In this document: in pieces, positions 17,779 to 28,078 of the stretch
Layout: each line of letters opens with the position of its first letter
How positions within the stretch are numbered: the first letter of the stretch is position 1
Made by a program: the position numbers and the translations under genes
The notes under the pieces: generated by a model
Databases searched by the model: none
Seen by the model: the letters and a program-made list of their open reading frames with translations, nothing else
Told to the model about the DNA's origin: nothing
Source: Synechococcales cyanobacterium PMM_0082
GTDB lineage: Bacteria; Cyanobacteriota; Cyanobacteriia; Pseudanabaenales; Pseudanabaenaceae
Direction: 5' to 3'
Length of the DNA stretch: 51,351 nt
Assembly: GCA_949127865.1 (NCBI GenBank)
Contig: CASBQR010000139.1
Coordinates: forward strand, 1-51,351

Positions 17779-18807
17779 ATGGGTTATTTAACTCGATCGC
17801 TTACCGCATTACTGATTATTCCCACAGGGATTAGGACAGCAATTGGTGGCTATGCAGGTGATGCTTTACCTGTTGCCAGAGCGATCGCTGCGGTTGCTGA
17901 TACTCTAATTACCCATCCTAATGTTTTGAATGGGGCTAGTTTGTTTTATCCCATGCCGAATGTGCTTTATGTAGAAGGCTATGGATTAGATCAAATGGCT
18001 TTGGGTAACTGGGGACTCCAGCCTGTGCATTCTAATCGCATTGGGGTAATTTTAGATAAAGACATAGAGCCAGATTTAGAGTTACGTCATCGTCAGGCGA
18101 TCGCGGCAGCTCAAGCAACCTTAGGGCTAACAGTTACTAATATAATCACCACAGATCAAAACCTAGGCGTAGAACTACAAATTGGAAAATCTGGAGCAAC
18201 TTGGGGAACTATTGCCAATCCTGATAGCTTACTCAGGGCGGCGGCTGCTCTAGTCAATATTCATAAAGTTCAGGCGATCGCAGTGGTGGCAAGATTTCCT
18301 GATGATTCTGATAGCGCAGCATTACAACAATATCGTCAAGGGCAAGGCGTTGATGCCTTAGCAGGAGCGGAAGCAGTAATTAGTCATTTATTGGTTCGAG
18401 AATTTAGAATTCCCTGCGCCCATGCTCCAGCCCTATTGCCTTTACCCATCGATCCCAGAATTTCACCCCGTGCTGCCGCCGAAGAATTAGGATATACTTT
18501 TCTGCCCTGTGTGCTAGCAGGATTAAGCCGAGCTCCACGATTTAGCTCTGACCTATCTTCGTCGATTACCAGAAATGATATTGACGCAATCATAATTCCC
18601 GAAAGTGCCTGTGGTGGAGCCGCAAGTTTAGCCCTAAATAGTCTTAATCACGTTCATAAAATTTTTGTAAGAGAAAATACTACGGCTTTAGCGGTTTATC
18701 CATCGATGTTGGGATTAACAGGAATTACGGTAAACGGATATATGGAAGCGATCGGGGTTTTAGCCGCAATTAAAGCAGGGATCGATCCCCAATCCCTAAA
18801 GCTGTAA
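17779..18807 (+). CDS. DUF3326-family protein
   Basis: PTGIRTAIGGYAGDALPVARAIAAVADTLITHPNVLNGASLFYPMPNVLYVEGYGLD...; 6 bp after the VWA gene. Confidence 0.8.
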   Translation: MGYLTRSLTALLIIPTGIRTAIGGYAGDALPVARAIAAVADTLITHPNVLNGASLFYPMPNVLYVEGYGLDQMALGNWGLQPVHSNRIGVILDKDIEPDLELRHRQAIAAAQATLGLTVTNIITTDQNLGVELQIGKSGATWGTIANPDSLLRAAAALVNIHKVQAIAVVARFPDDSDSAALQQYRQGQGVDALAGAEAVISHLLVREFRIPCAHAPALLPLPIDPRISPRAAAEELGYTFLPCVLAGLSRAPRFSSDLSSSITRNDIDAIIIPESACGGAASLALNSLNHVHKIFVRENTTALAVYPSMLGLTGITVNGYMEAIGVLAAIKAGIDPQSLKL

Positions 18808-19106
18808 ATTTCTGCTGATTTCCCATAATGAGAATACTATCTAAGCAGATAAGCATAAGCAAACTGATCATAAAAAAGGGTCACAAGGATAGGTTCCCCA
18901 TTTTGGTTTTGCGTATTTCAAATATATAAAGGTATTAATTTTTTTTTGAATTACCTACTTGCAAAATTATTAACTGTAAAATTAACCTACTTTAATGTAT
19001 GATTAAGAACCCAACTTATACCTATATGTGGTTATTAACTACAAAGTTATAGCAAACTATAGATTTAAGTCAGTAAACCCTAGTAAGTATATTTGACAGT
19101 TTTAGC

Positions 19107-20159
19107 ATGGTTCCTCAGACAAAAACTACTCCCGATGTTGGCTTTACCCACGAAGATTTCGCTGCATTACTCGACAAATACGACTACCATTTTAGCCCCG
19201 GCGACATTGTGGCAGGAACTGTTTTTAGTCTAGAACCCAGAGGCGCTCTAATTGATATTGGAGCCAAAACTGCCGCTTATATTCCTATTCAGGAAATGTC
19301 AATCAATCGCATTGATCAACCTGAAGAAGTCTTACAAGATGGCGACACCCGTGAATTTTTTATTCTTGCTGATGAAAACGAAGAAGGGCAGTTAACTCTG
19401 TCTATCCGTCGTATTGAATATATGCGGGCGTGGGAACGGGTACGGCAATTGCAAAAAGAAGATGCTACCGTTCGTGCTTTGATTTTTGCCACAAACCGTG
19501 GTGGTGCCTTGGTCAGAATTGAAGGCTTACGAGGATTTATCCCTGGTTCCCATATCAGTACCCGCAAAGTTAAAGAAGAGTTAGTTAACGAAGAACTACC
19601 TTTAAAGTTTTTAGAAGTAGATGAAGATCGCAATAGATTAGTCCTCAGTCATCGCCGTGCTCTTGTCGAACGCAAGATGAACAAACTGGAAGTTGGCGAA
19701 GTTGTTATTGGTGTTGTCCGTGGCATCAAGCCCTACGGTGCCTTTATTGACATCGGTGGCGTAAGTGGACTATTACACATCTCTGAAATTTCCCACGACC
19801 ACATTGATACTCCTCACAACGTCTTCAATGTCAATGATGAAGTCAAAGTTATGATCATCGACCTCGATGCGGAAAGAGGTAGAATTTCCCTCTCCACTAA
19901 GCAATTGGAATCTGAGCCTGGTGACATGGTTAAGAATCCCCAAGTTGTCTATGATGGAGCTGAGGAAATGGCAGCAAAATTCAGAGAGCAGATGAATCAG
20001 CCTGCAGCTAGTTTGACTGTTACTGAAGATGGAGTTGAAGCGATCGCAATTGAGGAAATTGAAGTTCCTTCAGCAGAGGAAGAACCAATTATTGAAGAAC
20101 CAATTATTGAAGAAGTAGTAGAAGTAGTAGAAGTAGCAACTGACGTAATCGAAGGATAA
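19107..20159 (+). CDS. rpsA: 30S ribosomal protein S1 (cyanobacterial short form)
   Basis: Three S1 repeats (GDIVAGTVFSLEPRGALIDIGAKTAAYIP; GGALVRIEGLRGFIPGSHI; GEVVIGVVRGIKPYGAFIDIGGVSGLLHISEISHDHI) plus acidic tail. Confidence 0.95.
   Translation: MVPQTKTTPDVGFTHEDFAALLDKYDYHFSPGDIVAGTVFSLEPRGALIDIGAKTAAYIPIQEMSINRIDQPEEVLQDGDTREFFILADENEEGQLTLSIRRIEYMRAWERVRQLQKEDATVRALIFATNRGGALVRIEGLRGFIPGSHISTRKVKEELVNEELPLKFLEVDEDRNRLVLSHRRALVERKMNKLEVGEVVIGVVRGIKPYGAFIDIGGVSGLLHISEISHDHIDTPHNVFNVNDEVKVMIIDLDAERGRISLSTKQLESEPGDMVKNPQVVYDGAEEMAAKFREQMNQPAASLTVTEDGVEAIAIEEIEVPSAEEEPIIEEPIIEEVVEVVEVATDVIEG
20079..20108 (+). repeat. 15-bp tandem duplication in the rpsA acidic tail, followed by GAAGTAGTA units
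   Basis: gaagaaccaattatt x2 at 20079-20093 and 20094-20108. Confidence 0.9.
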
Positions 20160-20206
20160 TCGCATAACTATTTAGTTAGCTCTATTAATTAAAATCAAGG
20201 GGGGTG

Positions 20207-20253
20207 TGAGGTCTAAGCCAGTAGAAAAGGTTTTGACTTGGCACCTCATTTTT
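20207..20253 (+). terminator. Candidate rho-independent terminator downstream of rpsA
   Basis: tgaggt..aagcca ... ttggcacctca imperfect stem followed by tttttat. Confidence 0.45.
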
Positions 20254-20269
20254 ATATTCTAGGCTTCTA

Positions 20270-20624
20270 ATTTAGTTAATTGGCATCAAGCAAATATTAT
20301 AGATGCCCAACTACCCCCTAGATTTTTATGATATTTAGCATGATCGAGCGGTTTTTCATTTTTTAATTACTGAAAGCGATCGGCAAAAGTATAAAGAAAA
20401 CCTGCTTAAATCACTTAGAATTGGTGGTTTTTTGATTATTGCCACCTTTAGACTTGATGCTCCGCTAAGTAGTGGTGGCTTAGAGGTTATTACGTTACAA
20501 TTGTGATCGCTTATTAAAAGAATTTGCAGACTTTTTTACATTGGTTAGTAGTATCAAGAAAGAGCATTTAACCCCAATGGGATCTACCCAAGATTTTACC
20601 TATTGTTTCTTCCAGAGAAAATAG
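20270..20624 (+). pseudogene. Decayed class I SAM-dependent methyltransferase (C-terminal remnant)
   Basis: Frame at 20321+: D-F-Y-D-I-*-HDRAVFHFLITESDRQKYKENLLKSLRIGGFLIIATFRLDAPLSSGGLEV..., then a frame change to YNCDRLLKEFADFFTLVSSIKKEHLTPMGSTQDFTYCFFQRK* ending at 20624. Canonical 'YDLWHDRAVFHFL' has TGG changed to TAG at 20336-20338. Confidence 0.85.
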
Positions 20625-20626
20625 AA

Positions 20627-21034
20627 TTAAAGCCTTTGCTTGATAATGGCATTGCCAATATTGGGAATCAAACTTGCATCTGTAAACCAGCCTATAGCCA
20701 TACCGATCGCCGCAATCACCCCTAATACAAAAAAAGCTTGCCACCTCTCACCACTAATTGCTCGCACTTCCATTCGGGCAATAAACATGAGTAAAGCCCA
20801 AACCAAGCAAATTCCAATTGATAAAACTAAAGCTTCAGCCCGGGCAAACACAAAATAGATAGCTGCCATTGCCCAAAATACAGCCAGTATCCATTCAATG
20901 CCAAAGGCGATCGCCCCACTGCTGAGCCAAATTTCCCAGCTAGCGCCATGAATAGCCAAGAGCCATCCTAATCCAGCGTAGCCAGAAATTAAAAGGATAA
21001 GAGAAAATAAAGGAATTTTGTTAATGATACGCAT
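20627..21034 (-). CDS. Hypothetical membrane protein
   Basis: 135 aa with several hydrophobic segments. Confidence 0.65.
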   Translation of the reverse strand: MRIINKIPLFSLILLISGYAGLGWLLAIHGASWEIWLSSGAIAFGIEWILAVFWAMAAIYFVFARAEALVLSIGICLVWALLMFIARMEVRAISGERWQAFFVLGVIAAIGMAIGWFTDASLIPNIGNAIIKQRL

Positions 21035-21057
21035 AATTACTTATCATATTTAACCTC

Positions 21058-21570
21058 TTAATCTAGGTAAAATAGAGTTGTGACTTTACGTTGCTCCTCG
21101 GCATCTTGACAGGTAGTTAGTAAGGTATAGCTATCGTGGTAAGCAAAGCAGATGAGGTGCTGACATTTAGAAATTATCTCTTGATTACACAGGATACTGG
21201 CATCGCCAAGAGAAAGCCCATCATTTTCACTATGTTCGATTAGATGCATGACATTTTCTAATTGCTCCCTTGATTCAGCAGGTTGCCTATTTAAGCTTTG
21301 CGGGAGAATTACGGTCAGCAAATCGGGATTAGCACGCATTGCCCCACGGATGATGGCTAGATTTGTGCCGATCGCTCCAGAGGTAATAACACTATTACCA
21401 GCTAATACTAAGGCATAGCTTAAAAGCTCAATTAAATGTTGATGAGTAAGTGGAACATGACGAGAACCTAAAATGGCATAGCGTTTAGAGCTTTTTTGCT
21501 GAATGGTGGCAAGTTCTTGAAGAAAATCGTCAATTTTAGGTAAATTGGGGATATTAACTGACTGAGTCAA
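21058..21570 (-). CDS. DprA-like Rossmann-fold protein (short paralogue-like)
   Basis: KRYAILGSRHVPLTHQHLIELLSYALVLAGNSVITSGAIGTNLAIIRGAMRANPDLLTVILPQSL. Confidence 0.75.
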   Translation of the reverse strand: MTQSVNIPNLPKIDDFLQELATIQQKSSKRYAILGSRHVPLTHQHLIELLSYALVLAGNSVITSGAIGTNLAIIRGAMRANPDLLTVILPQSLNRQPAESREQLENVMHLIEHSENDGLSLGDASILCNQEIISKCQHLICFAYHDSYTLLTTCQDAEEQRKVTTLFYLD

Positions 21571-21704
21571 AAAGCCTCCTGCGGGGAAATGGCATTAAAA
21601 ATTAATTGAGATCTTTGTAATCTTACTAGATAGCAAAACAATATCATTTATCAAATTATTCTCCTAGATATTAGTTTAAACAAACCTCTTGGCTAATCGT
21701 GCTC

Positions 21705-21947
21705 TTAAGATGCTAGTTGGTATTTATCACTATCAGTTGCCCCTGCAAGTGCCACTTCATAGGCATCCTGCCATTGGCTACGTCCTCCTAGCATATCCTC
21801 TAATTCTTTAGCTTCTTTAAGCGTCAATTCACCCACCTCTCTAGCATAAGAAATTCTTCCAACTATGATTAGCTTTGCTTCTAAGGAAAGTTTGTTTTTT
21901 AAAGCAGTGCGAATAATCTCCTCAAAGTTATCAAATCTCACTTTCAT
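21705..21947 (-). CDS. Small protein overlapping the CdiA-CT-like gene; candidate immunity/antitoxin
   Basis: 80 aa; start overlaps the upstream gene's stop by 4 nt (21944-21947). Confidence 0.6.
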   Translation of the reverse strand: MKVRFDNFEEIIRTALKNKLSLEAKLIIVGRISYAREVGELTLKEAKELEDMLGGRSQWQDAYEVALAGATDSDKYQLAS

Positions 21948-22462
21948 AAATTTCCTCTCTGTATAAGAATTAACTTTCCACTTGGCAAGATTAAAACTAC
22001 TACTTTTACCTGTTGAATAATATCTAGGTCTAAAGCATTACCAACCCCACGCTTTATCTCTTCAAGATCATAGTCATCTCTATCAATATGATAAGCTACT
22101 TTGATTGCTCCTTGATGTCTTGCTTCCCTAATCCCAGCCTGTACTCGATTAGCAAAAGCTTTTGCTTGAGGAGTCAACCTCTTGAAATCCCAGATTTCGC
22201 CATCAATCTCAGCATCAGGACGTTTGCCTTCTAACGCATTAGACTCATCTAAAAGTTTTACCTGACTGCCATTTTTTGCAAATACCTCAGCCACAAATAG
22301 TTCTGAATCAAAGCTTTCACCTCGATTATGCCCTTTGTGTACTAGTACAAAACCGCCTGTAGATTCATCAAAATAGTACCGATCATATTCTGGTTCGGTA
22401 TTGTTAAAAACTTCTTTGCTTTTAGCAACTTTGTTAGACATGGGGCATACTCCCCACCTCAC
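21944..22462 (-). CDS. CdiA C-terminal-like PD-(D/E)xK nuclease domain protein
   Basis: SFDSELFVAEVFAKNGSQVKLLDESNALEGKRPDAEIDGEIWDFKRLTPQAKAFANRVQAGIREARHQGAIKVAYHI: E...PD-x8-D-x-K arrangement. Start may be M7 (MSNKVAK). Confidence 0.65.
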   Translation of the reverse strand: MRWGVCPMSNKVAKSKEVFNNTEPEYDRYYFDESTGGFVLVHKGHNRGESFDSELFVAEVFAKNGSQVKLLDESNALEGKRPDAEIDGEIWDFKRLTPQAKAFANRVQAGIREARHQGAIKVAYHIDRDDYDLEEIKRGVGNALDLDIIQQVKVVVLILPSGKLILIQRGNL

Positions 22463-22488
22463 TTCCCACTAATTTTCTAATATCAGGG

Positions 22489-24096
22489 TCAAGTCGTTGC
22501 AGTTGCTTCTAGACTAGAGGGCATCCGAAAATTGCCTTTTAGCTGGATGCGGTGGTTGGCGTGGAGATGGCGCAAAATTCGATAAATCACCTCTGTTTGA
22601 TCTGTAGCATCAATTTGCCTAGCTATTTCGGCAATGGTCATGGGGTTTGGGCTATTGGCGATCGCTTCTACCACTTGCTTTTGTAATTCTAAAACCTGAG
22701 ATGCTGCTTTTTTCCCAGCCTCAACCCCTGGTTGGTTATAGGCGTTGATGTTAACCAAGGAGGCATAGAAACTTACAGCTCGTTCATACAGGGCAATTAA
22801 AGCCCCAATTGTTAGAGCAGATACTTTAGGGATCGTCACCATAATTGAATCTCGACCATTTTCATATAGTGCCTGACGAGTGCCTTGAAGTAGCCCAGAT
22901 AGGTAATCGCCACTGGTAATACCTGTCTCAACCTCTAGTTGTGGGACATGATTAGTATCATTTAAGACTTCAATAAAAGTGGCAAAAAAGTTGGGAACTC
23001 CATCTCTTAATTGTTGGACGTAGGCGTGCTGGTCGGTTGAGCCTTTATTGCCGTAAACCGCAATCCCTTGGTATACGATATTTCCATCTAGGTCTTTTTC
23101 CTTACCGAGGGATTCCATGACTAATTGCTGCAAATATCGACTAAATAGCATCAGCCGATCTTTGTAAGGCAGAATCACCATATCTTTTAAGCCTTTGCCA
23201 TCACCAGAGAAGTACCATGCCAAAGCCATCATGGCAGCAGGATTTTGCTTAATATATTCAACTCTGGTGGCACTATCCATAATCTTTGCGCCCCTAAGTA
23301 GGTTACGAATATCAATACCCTGTAGGGCTGCGGGTAATAAGCCTACGGCTGAAAGTTCGGATGTGCGTCCACCAATCCAGTCAAACATGGGAAATACTTC
23401 TAACCAGCCTTCAGTTTTGGCAAGTTTGTCGAGATTACTACCTATACCTGTAACGGCGACGGCATGGTGGGCAAAGTTTAATCCAGCCTTGCTATATACT
23501 GCCTTTACCTCTTTCATGGCATTATTGGGTTCAGGCGTACCTCCAGATTTGGAAATAGTGATTACGAGGGTGGTGGCTAGGCGATCGCCCAGTTGAGATA
23601 GGACTAAATCAATACCATCGGGATCGGTATTATCTATAAAGCTGATTTGCAAAGGTGGATTAGCAACGGCTAGAGCTTGAGCAACAAATTGTGGACCTAG
23701 AGCCGATCCGCCAATGCCAATGGAGAGAATATCTGTAAATTTAGGGGCAGTGGGCGGATGAATCTCCCCTGAGTGAATAGCTTGAGCAAAAACTTCAATT
23801 TGATCGATGGTAGTATTAATCGCAGTTCGCAGTTCTTCTGTTGGCGCAATTTCAGGCGATCGCAGCCAGTAGTGTCCTACCATTCTCTGTTCATCGGGAT
23901 TGGCGATCGCCCCTGCCTCTAGCGCCTTCATATCGGCAAATGCTTTGGTAAATTTGGGCTCGATCATGTCTAGGAAATCCTGAGAGAATCCCATCCGACT
24001 GATATCTACGTAAAGCTCTAAATCTTGGTTATAGTACAACCAGTCTTGATAACGTTGCCATAACTCTACTGCTGAATTCATCAAATTTGACCTCAA
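22489..24096 (-). CDS. pgi: Glucose-6-phosphate isomerase (start may be M6)
   Basis: [83 protein letters not shown]. Confidence 0.97.
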   Translation of the reverse strand: MRSNLMNSAVELWQRYQDWLYYNQDLELYVDISRMGFSQDFLDMIEPKFTKAFADMKALEAGAIANPDEQRMVGHYWLRSPEIAPTEELRTAINTTIDQIEVFAQAIHSGEIHPPTAPKFTDILSIGIGGSALGPQFVAQALAVANPPLQISFIDNTDPDGIDLVLSQLGDRLATTLVITISKSGGTPEPNNAMKEVKAVYSKAGLNFAHHAVAVTGIGSNLDKLAKTEGWLEVFPMFDWIGGRTSELSAVGLLPAALQGIDIRNLLRGAKIMDSATRVEYIKQNPAAMMALAWYFSGDGKGLKDMVILPYKDRLMLFSRYLQQLVMESLGKEKDLDGNIVYQGIAVYGNKGSTDQHAYVQQLRDGVPNFFATFIEVLNDTNHVPQLEVETGITSGDYLSGLLQGTRQALYENGRDSIMVTIPKVSALTIGALIALYERAVSFYASLVNINAYNQPGVEAGKKAASQVLELQKQVVEAIANSPNPMTIAEIARQIDATDQTEVIYRILRHLHANHRIQLKGNFRMPSSLEATATT

Positions 24097-24306
24097 ATCT
24101 TTAGGTTTCTGAATTTTGCTCTGAATTTTTCTAAGTTGCCCAAAAGCTAATTGCTCTAGCTAATTCTACTAAGGTGATCCTACAGACTTGTGAGCCGTTG
24201 ATCCTATTAATTAAGCTAAATCTTAAGAATTTAAGCCGAAATTTATTGATTAATTTTTGGCATGGACAACTACATTCGCTGACAGTGATTACGCTAAGAT
24301 GTTCTG

Positions 24307-25710
24307 ATGATCAAGACTACAGCCAAAACCATAGATGCTGATGACACCCGTGCCATTACCTTAATTGGTATTTATGCTTTTTATACAGGCTGCTTTATGC
24401 TTTTGGGGGTTGCTACGCCAATTCTAAGGTTAAGAATCTATAGCCAAGGTGGAGAGTTAATAATTACGGCAGTAGCGATCGCTCTTTTAGGATGGATACT
24501 ATCAGGACATTGGAGTAAGTCGGTAACTAGAAGTTGTTATTACAATTTGGCTATTAGTTATTCTCCACCAATGCAAGTGGCGATCGCTATATTTTGGATC
24601 AGCCTACTTTTAATATTTAGCTGGGATTTGAATCAAGTGATAAGGGATGGTTTGATCTCAGGAATGTGGGCGATCGTTGCTACGACTTTACTGGGAGTTG
24701 CCCTAAGATTAGGCATGACCACGGAGTTAGGAAACTTTAAAAATATTGCCAGTAACCCTATTGCTGCCCAAGTTACAAATGCCAAAATTACATCTGTCCA
24801 AATTACAATTAGGGAACAAAGCGATCAAGACCAAATTATTATTAGCCCCAATATCTTAGCCCAGCAGCCTCGCCAATTCAAAGCCCTTATGTCTTTAGCT
24901 CTAAGCCTATTTACTTATACAATTCTTGATTTACCTGAAGGAATTGCTGAATTTACGGCGATCGCCCTCGCAAGTTTTGGATTAACAGGTTTAAGTACAT
25001 GGCAAGTTTTACTTTGCCCATCTAAGCGGTCAATTTCTCTGAATTTTAGTGGCATTTGGGGGATGGCATCGAGCTTTACCATTAACCTACTCCAGTTTTC
25101 ACGGCTAGAGACGATAAAGTTAAAGGAAATAGATATGCAATGGTTACAATTAGCAGGGAACTCCAGTACCATTACTCTGCCCATCTCAGTTAGCGAAGTG
25201 CAAAAAAGTCCTAAACAATTGGAATCGAACCTAGGCGATAGTTTAGTTAAAATTTTGATAGACAGATTAAATCTAGCCGAACACAAGATTAGCCGAGATA
25301 TTCTTGGGGTCATGAATATTATATTGCCCCAAAGTGTGAGTACGCTGGCGGGTATAGTAATTCTAGGCATGGGCATAGGATTTTTAGCATTTTTGCCATT
25401 ACCGGCGCCAATGCCCCTCGAAACTTACATTTTATTCAGTGGAACTTGTTTGGTTAGCCCTAGTATTGCTCGCTTAATTATGGCAATGGTCGCCCCTAGT
25501 AACATGATTCCCGATTCTGCACCACAGGCTTTATCCCCTTGGCAGATAGGGATAGCATTAATCCTGATTGCTACGTTCTCTGGTTCACAATTTCCTCCAA
25601 ACCAAGGCGAAAGTATATTAACCTTGGCAGTAATTTGGCTATGTTTTGGAGTTGGATCCTGTATTTTGGCTTTATCTAGGCGATCGCCACTAATTACTAA
25701 GAGATTTTAG
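24307..25710 (+). CDS. Hypothetical multi-pass membrane protein
   Basis: 467-aa ORF with multiple hydrophobic helices. Confidence 0.75.
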   Translation: MIKTTAKTIDADDTRAITLIGIYAFYTGCFMLLGVATPILRLRIYSQGGELIITAVAIALLGWILSGHWSKSVTRSCYYNLAISYSPPMQVAIAIFWISLLLIFSWDLNQVIRDGLISGMWAIVATTLLGVALRLGMTTELGNFKNIASNPIAAQVTNAKITSVQITIREQSDQDQIIISPNILAQQPRQFKALMSLALSLFTYTILDLPEGIAEFTAIALASFGLTGLSTWQVLLCPSKRSISLNFSGIWGMASSFTINLLQFSRLETIKLKEIDMQWLQLAGNSSTITLPISVSEVQKSPKQLESNLGDSLVKILIDRLNLAEHKISRDILGVMNIILPQSVSTLAGIVILGMGIGFLAFLPLPAPMPLETYILFSGTCLVSPSIARLIMAMVAPSNMIPDSAPQALSPWQIGIALILIATFSGSQFPPNQGESILTLAVIWLCFGVGSCILALSRRSPLITKRF

Positions 25711-25852
25711 GAGCGGATTATGTTAGGTTAAATTTTACAAATCTATCTTTCTTCTGCCAGAGGACACCCGATTTATTGATGGGAGGATGTCAACTGACTT
25801 GTAACTTTCTCAATTAATGCCAGATGCCATTTGATGCCTTAATATCACTCTA

Positions 25853-27187
25853 ATGCGTAAATATAGATACGGTTCTTCCTATTCGTCAAAGCCAAATCAA
25901 AATTGGCTGCGAAACATTCTCCTGATCACTCTGGTTGGCACACCATTGCTGCTAATACTTCTGGAACTAGGGCTAAAGAATTTTGCTCCTACGGAATGGT
26001 TGGGGAATAAAGTTAATAGCACCACTCAAGACTATGAGCTCAAGCCAATTTCCAGAAATGGTAAACCCCTAGAAAATATTTCCAATATTCAAGGTGGGGA
26101 TTTAGAGGTCAAGATTAATCCTATTAGTGGCTATGACTTGGTGCCAAATCAGGCAAATAAATTTTGGCAAATTAACGCCCAAGGATTTAGGGTTAATAAT
26201 CCTGTACCTGTAAATAAAAATCCCCAAGATATTCGGATTTTTATTATAGGGAACTCCACGGCATTTGGGACGATGGCTGCTGACAATCAAAAGACTATAG
26301 GTAATAAAATCGAACAGTTACTAAATACAAGACTTCAAGAGCAATTAGCTCAACCCCAAAAATTTCAGCCTGCAATTTTTCCTTACTTTGCCGATCAAGT
26401 CGAGAAAGTGAGAATGCTACCACCAAGGATTCGAGGTGTGAATTATCAAGTAATTACGGCGGCTGTTCCAGGTTATACCTCTACCAATGAGTTATCACTA
26501 TGGGCTCACAAAATTTCGGAATTTAAGCCAGATGCTCTCATATTTCTAAATGGTTATGAGGATCTGCGATCGCCTAGTTCTAACCCAGCAAGGGAATTAA
26601 TCAATATTGAAACCTTACTACAACAGCAAGCCGATCAAGAAAAGCAAAATAATGAGCAAAGGTTTCGGAACTGGCTAGGTAGTTTTTACACGGTTAGGGT
26701 GTTCCAAAATTTGGTTAACCCTGCAAATGTGACCCCACCATCGGGCTATTATCAAGTTTTTAATGCCACTCAATTGGCAGCAACTGAAAAAGAATTGAAC
26801 CAAAGAATTAATAATTATGACGCTAATTTAAGGAAACTTGCTAGTCTTAATCCTCAAATTCCGATTATTTTGGCGATTCAACCTGAAATTACAGGAAAAA
26901 AAAGCCTATCAACCGATGAGTCCCAGATTGTTAAGTCCTTAGGCAGTGCCTATAGCGATCGCATTACTACCTCCTATCGAGCATTAGAATCAAAAGTTCT
27001 AAATCGCAAACCAAATAAAGTGAAAGTACTTAGTCTTTATAACGTTTTTGGCGATCGCAAAGAACAGATTTTTCTCGATCCAATCCATCTCACTGATGCT
27101 GGCAATACTCTGGTCGCCAAGAAATTATTTAATGTGTTAGAAGAAATATATAAAATCCAACCCCAGCCAGCCTCCGCACCATCTTAG
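25853..27187 (+). CDS. SGNH/GDSL hydrolase-like membrane-anchored protein
   Basis: N-terminal TM; IFIIGNSTAFG (block I), ITAAVPGYTSTNE, ALIFLNGYEDL, FLDPIHLTDAGN (block V DxxH). Confidence 0.8.
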   Translation: MRKYRYGSSYSSKPNQNWLRNILLITLVGTPLLLILLELGLKNFAPTEWLGNKVNSTTQDYELKPISRNGKPLENISNIQGGDLEVKINPISGYDLVPNQANKFWQINAQGFRVNNPVPVNKNPQDIRIFIIGNSTAFGTMAADNQKTIGNKIEQLLNTRLQEQLAQPQKFQPAIFPYFADQVEKVRMLPPRIRGVNYQVITAAVPGYTSTNELSLWAHKISEFKPDALIFLNGYEDLRSPSSNPARELINIETLLQQQADQEKQNNEQRFRNWLGSFYTVRVFQNLVNPANVTPPSGYYQVFNATQLAATEKELNQRINNYDANLRKLASLNPQIPIILAIQPEITGKKSLSTDESQIVKSLGSAYSDRITTSYRALESKVLNRKPNKVKVLSLYNVFGDRKEQIFLDPIHLTDAGNTLVAKKLFNVLEEIYKIQPQPASAPS

Positions 27188-27221
27188 GCTAACCATCTCC
27201 CATAAAAATATAAATAAATAC

Positions 27222-28022
27222 ATGAATTTTTTTCAAGGTAAATTCAAAAAAACTATTGCTCGCATTGAAATTCTAGGAGCGATCGGCGGGTCTACCCGTA
27301 CCCGTGTTCTTGAAGCTTTAGAATTTGTGCAACAGAAACGCTTCCCCGCCTTAGTTCTCCGCATCGACAGCCCTGGTGGTACCGTAGGTGATTCTCAGGA
27401 AATCTATGATGCTCTCAAACGGACTCGGGAAAAAACTAAGATAATTGCTAGTTTTGGTAATATTTCTGCTTCAGGCGGAGTTTATATAGGTGTAGGGGCA
27501 GATCACATCATAGCAAACCCTGGCACGATTACAGGCAGCATTGGCGTGATTTTACGAGGTAATAATATTGAAAGGTTGCTAGAAAAAATTGGAGTTTCCT
27601 TTAAGGTAATTAAATCTGGTACCTATAAGGATATTTTGGCATTTGATCGAGAAATTACGGCGGAAGAAAGGGTAATTCTTCAAAGCTTAATAGATAGCAG
27701 TTATAACCAATTTGTCAACACCGTAGCTGAAGGTCGCAACCTCAGTCCAGCCACCGTAAAATCCTTTGCTGATGGTAGAGTATTTACAGGAGAACAAGCT
27801 GTGGAATTGGGCTTAGTTGATCGCCTAGGCAATGAAGATGATGCGCGCCGCTGGGCATCGGAACTAGTGGGTCTAAATCCAGTCACAACTAAATTTTTTA
27901 CAATCAAACCACCCAAACCGTTCATCAATCGATTTTTACCAAGTTCAATCACAAACTCTACTTTTAATCGATTGCAATTTGAAATTGAAGCCAATGGCGT
28001 GCCTTTATGGATGTGGCAATAG
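27222..28022 (+). CDS. sppA: Signal peptide peptidase SppA (short form)
   Basis: FPALVLRIDSPGGTVGDSQEIYDAL, FGNISASGGVYIGVGADHIIANPGTITGSIGVI, KSGTYKDI. Confidence 0.95.
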   Translation: MNFFQGKFKKTIARIEILGAIGGSTRTRVLEALEFVQQKRFPALVLRIDSPGGTVGDSQEIYDALKRTREKTKIIASFGNISASGGVYIGVGADHIIANPGTITGSIGVILRGNNIERLLEKIGVSFKVIKSGTYKDILAFDREITAEERVILQSLIDSSYNQFVNTVAEGRNLSPATVKSFADGRVFTGEQAVELGLVDRLGNEDDARRWASELVGLNPVTTKFFTIKPPKPFINRFLPSSITNSTFNRLQFEIEANGVPLWMWQ

Positions 28023-28078
28023 CATAATTGCTTAGACATAGTTTAAGATAATTTAACTTTGAGGAGTAGTGAATATCT

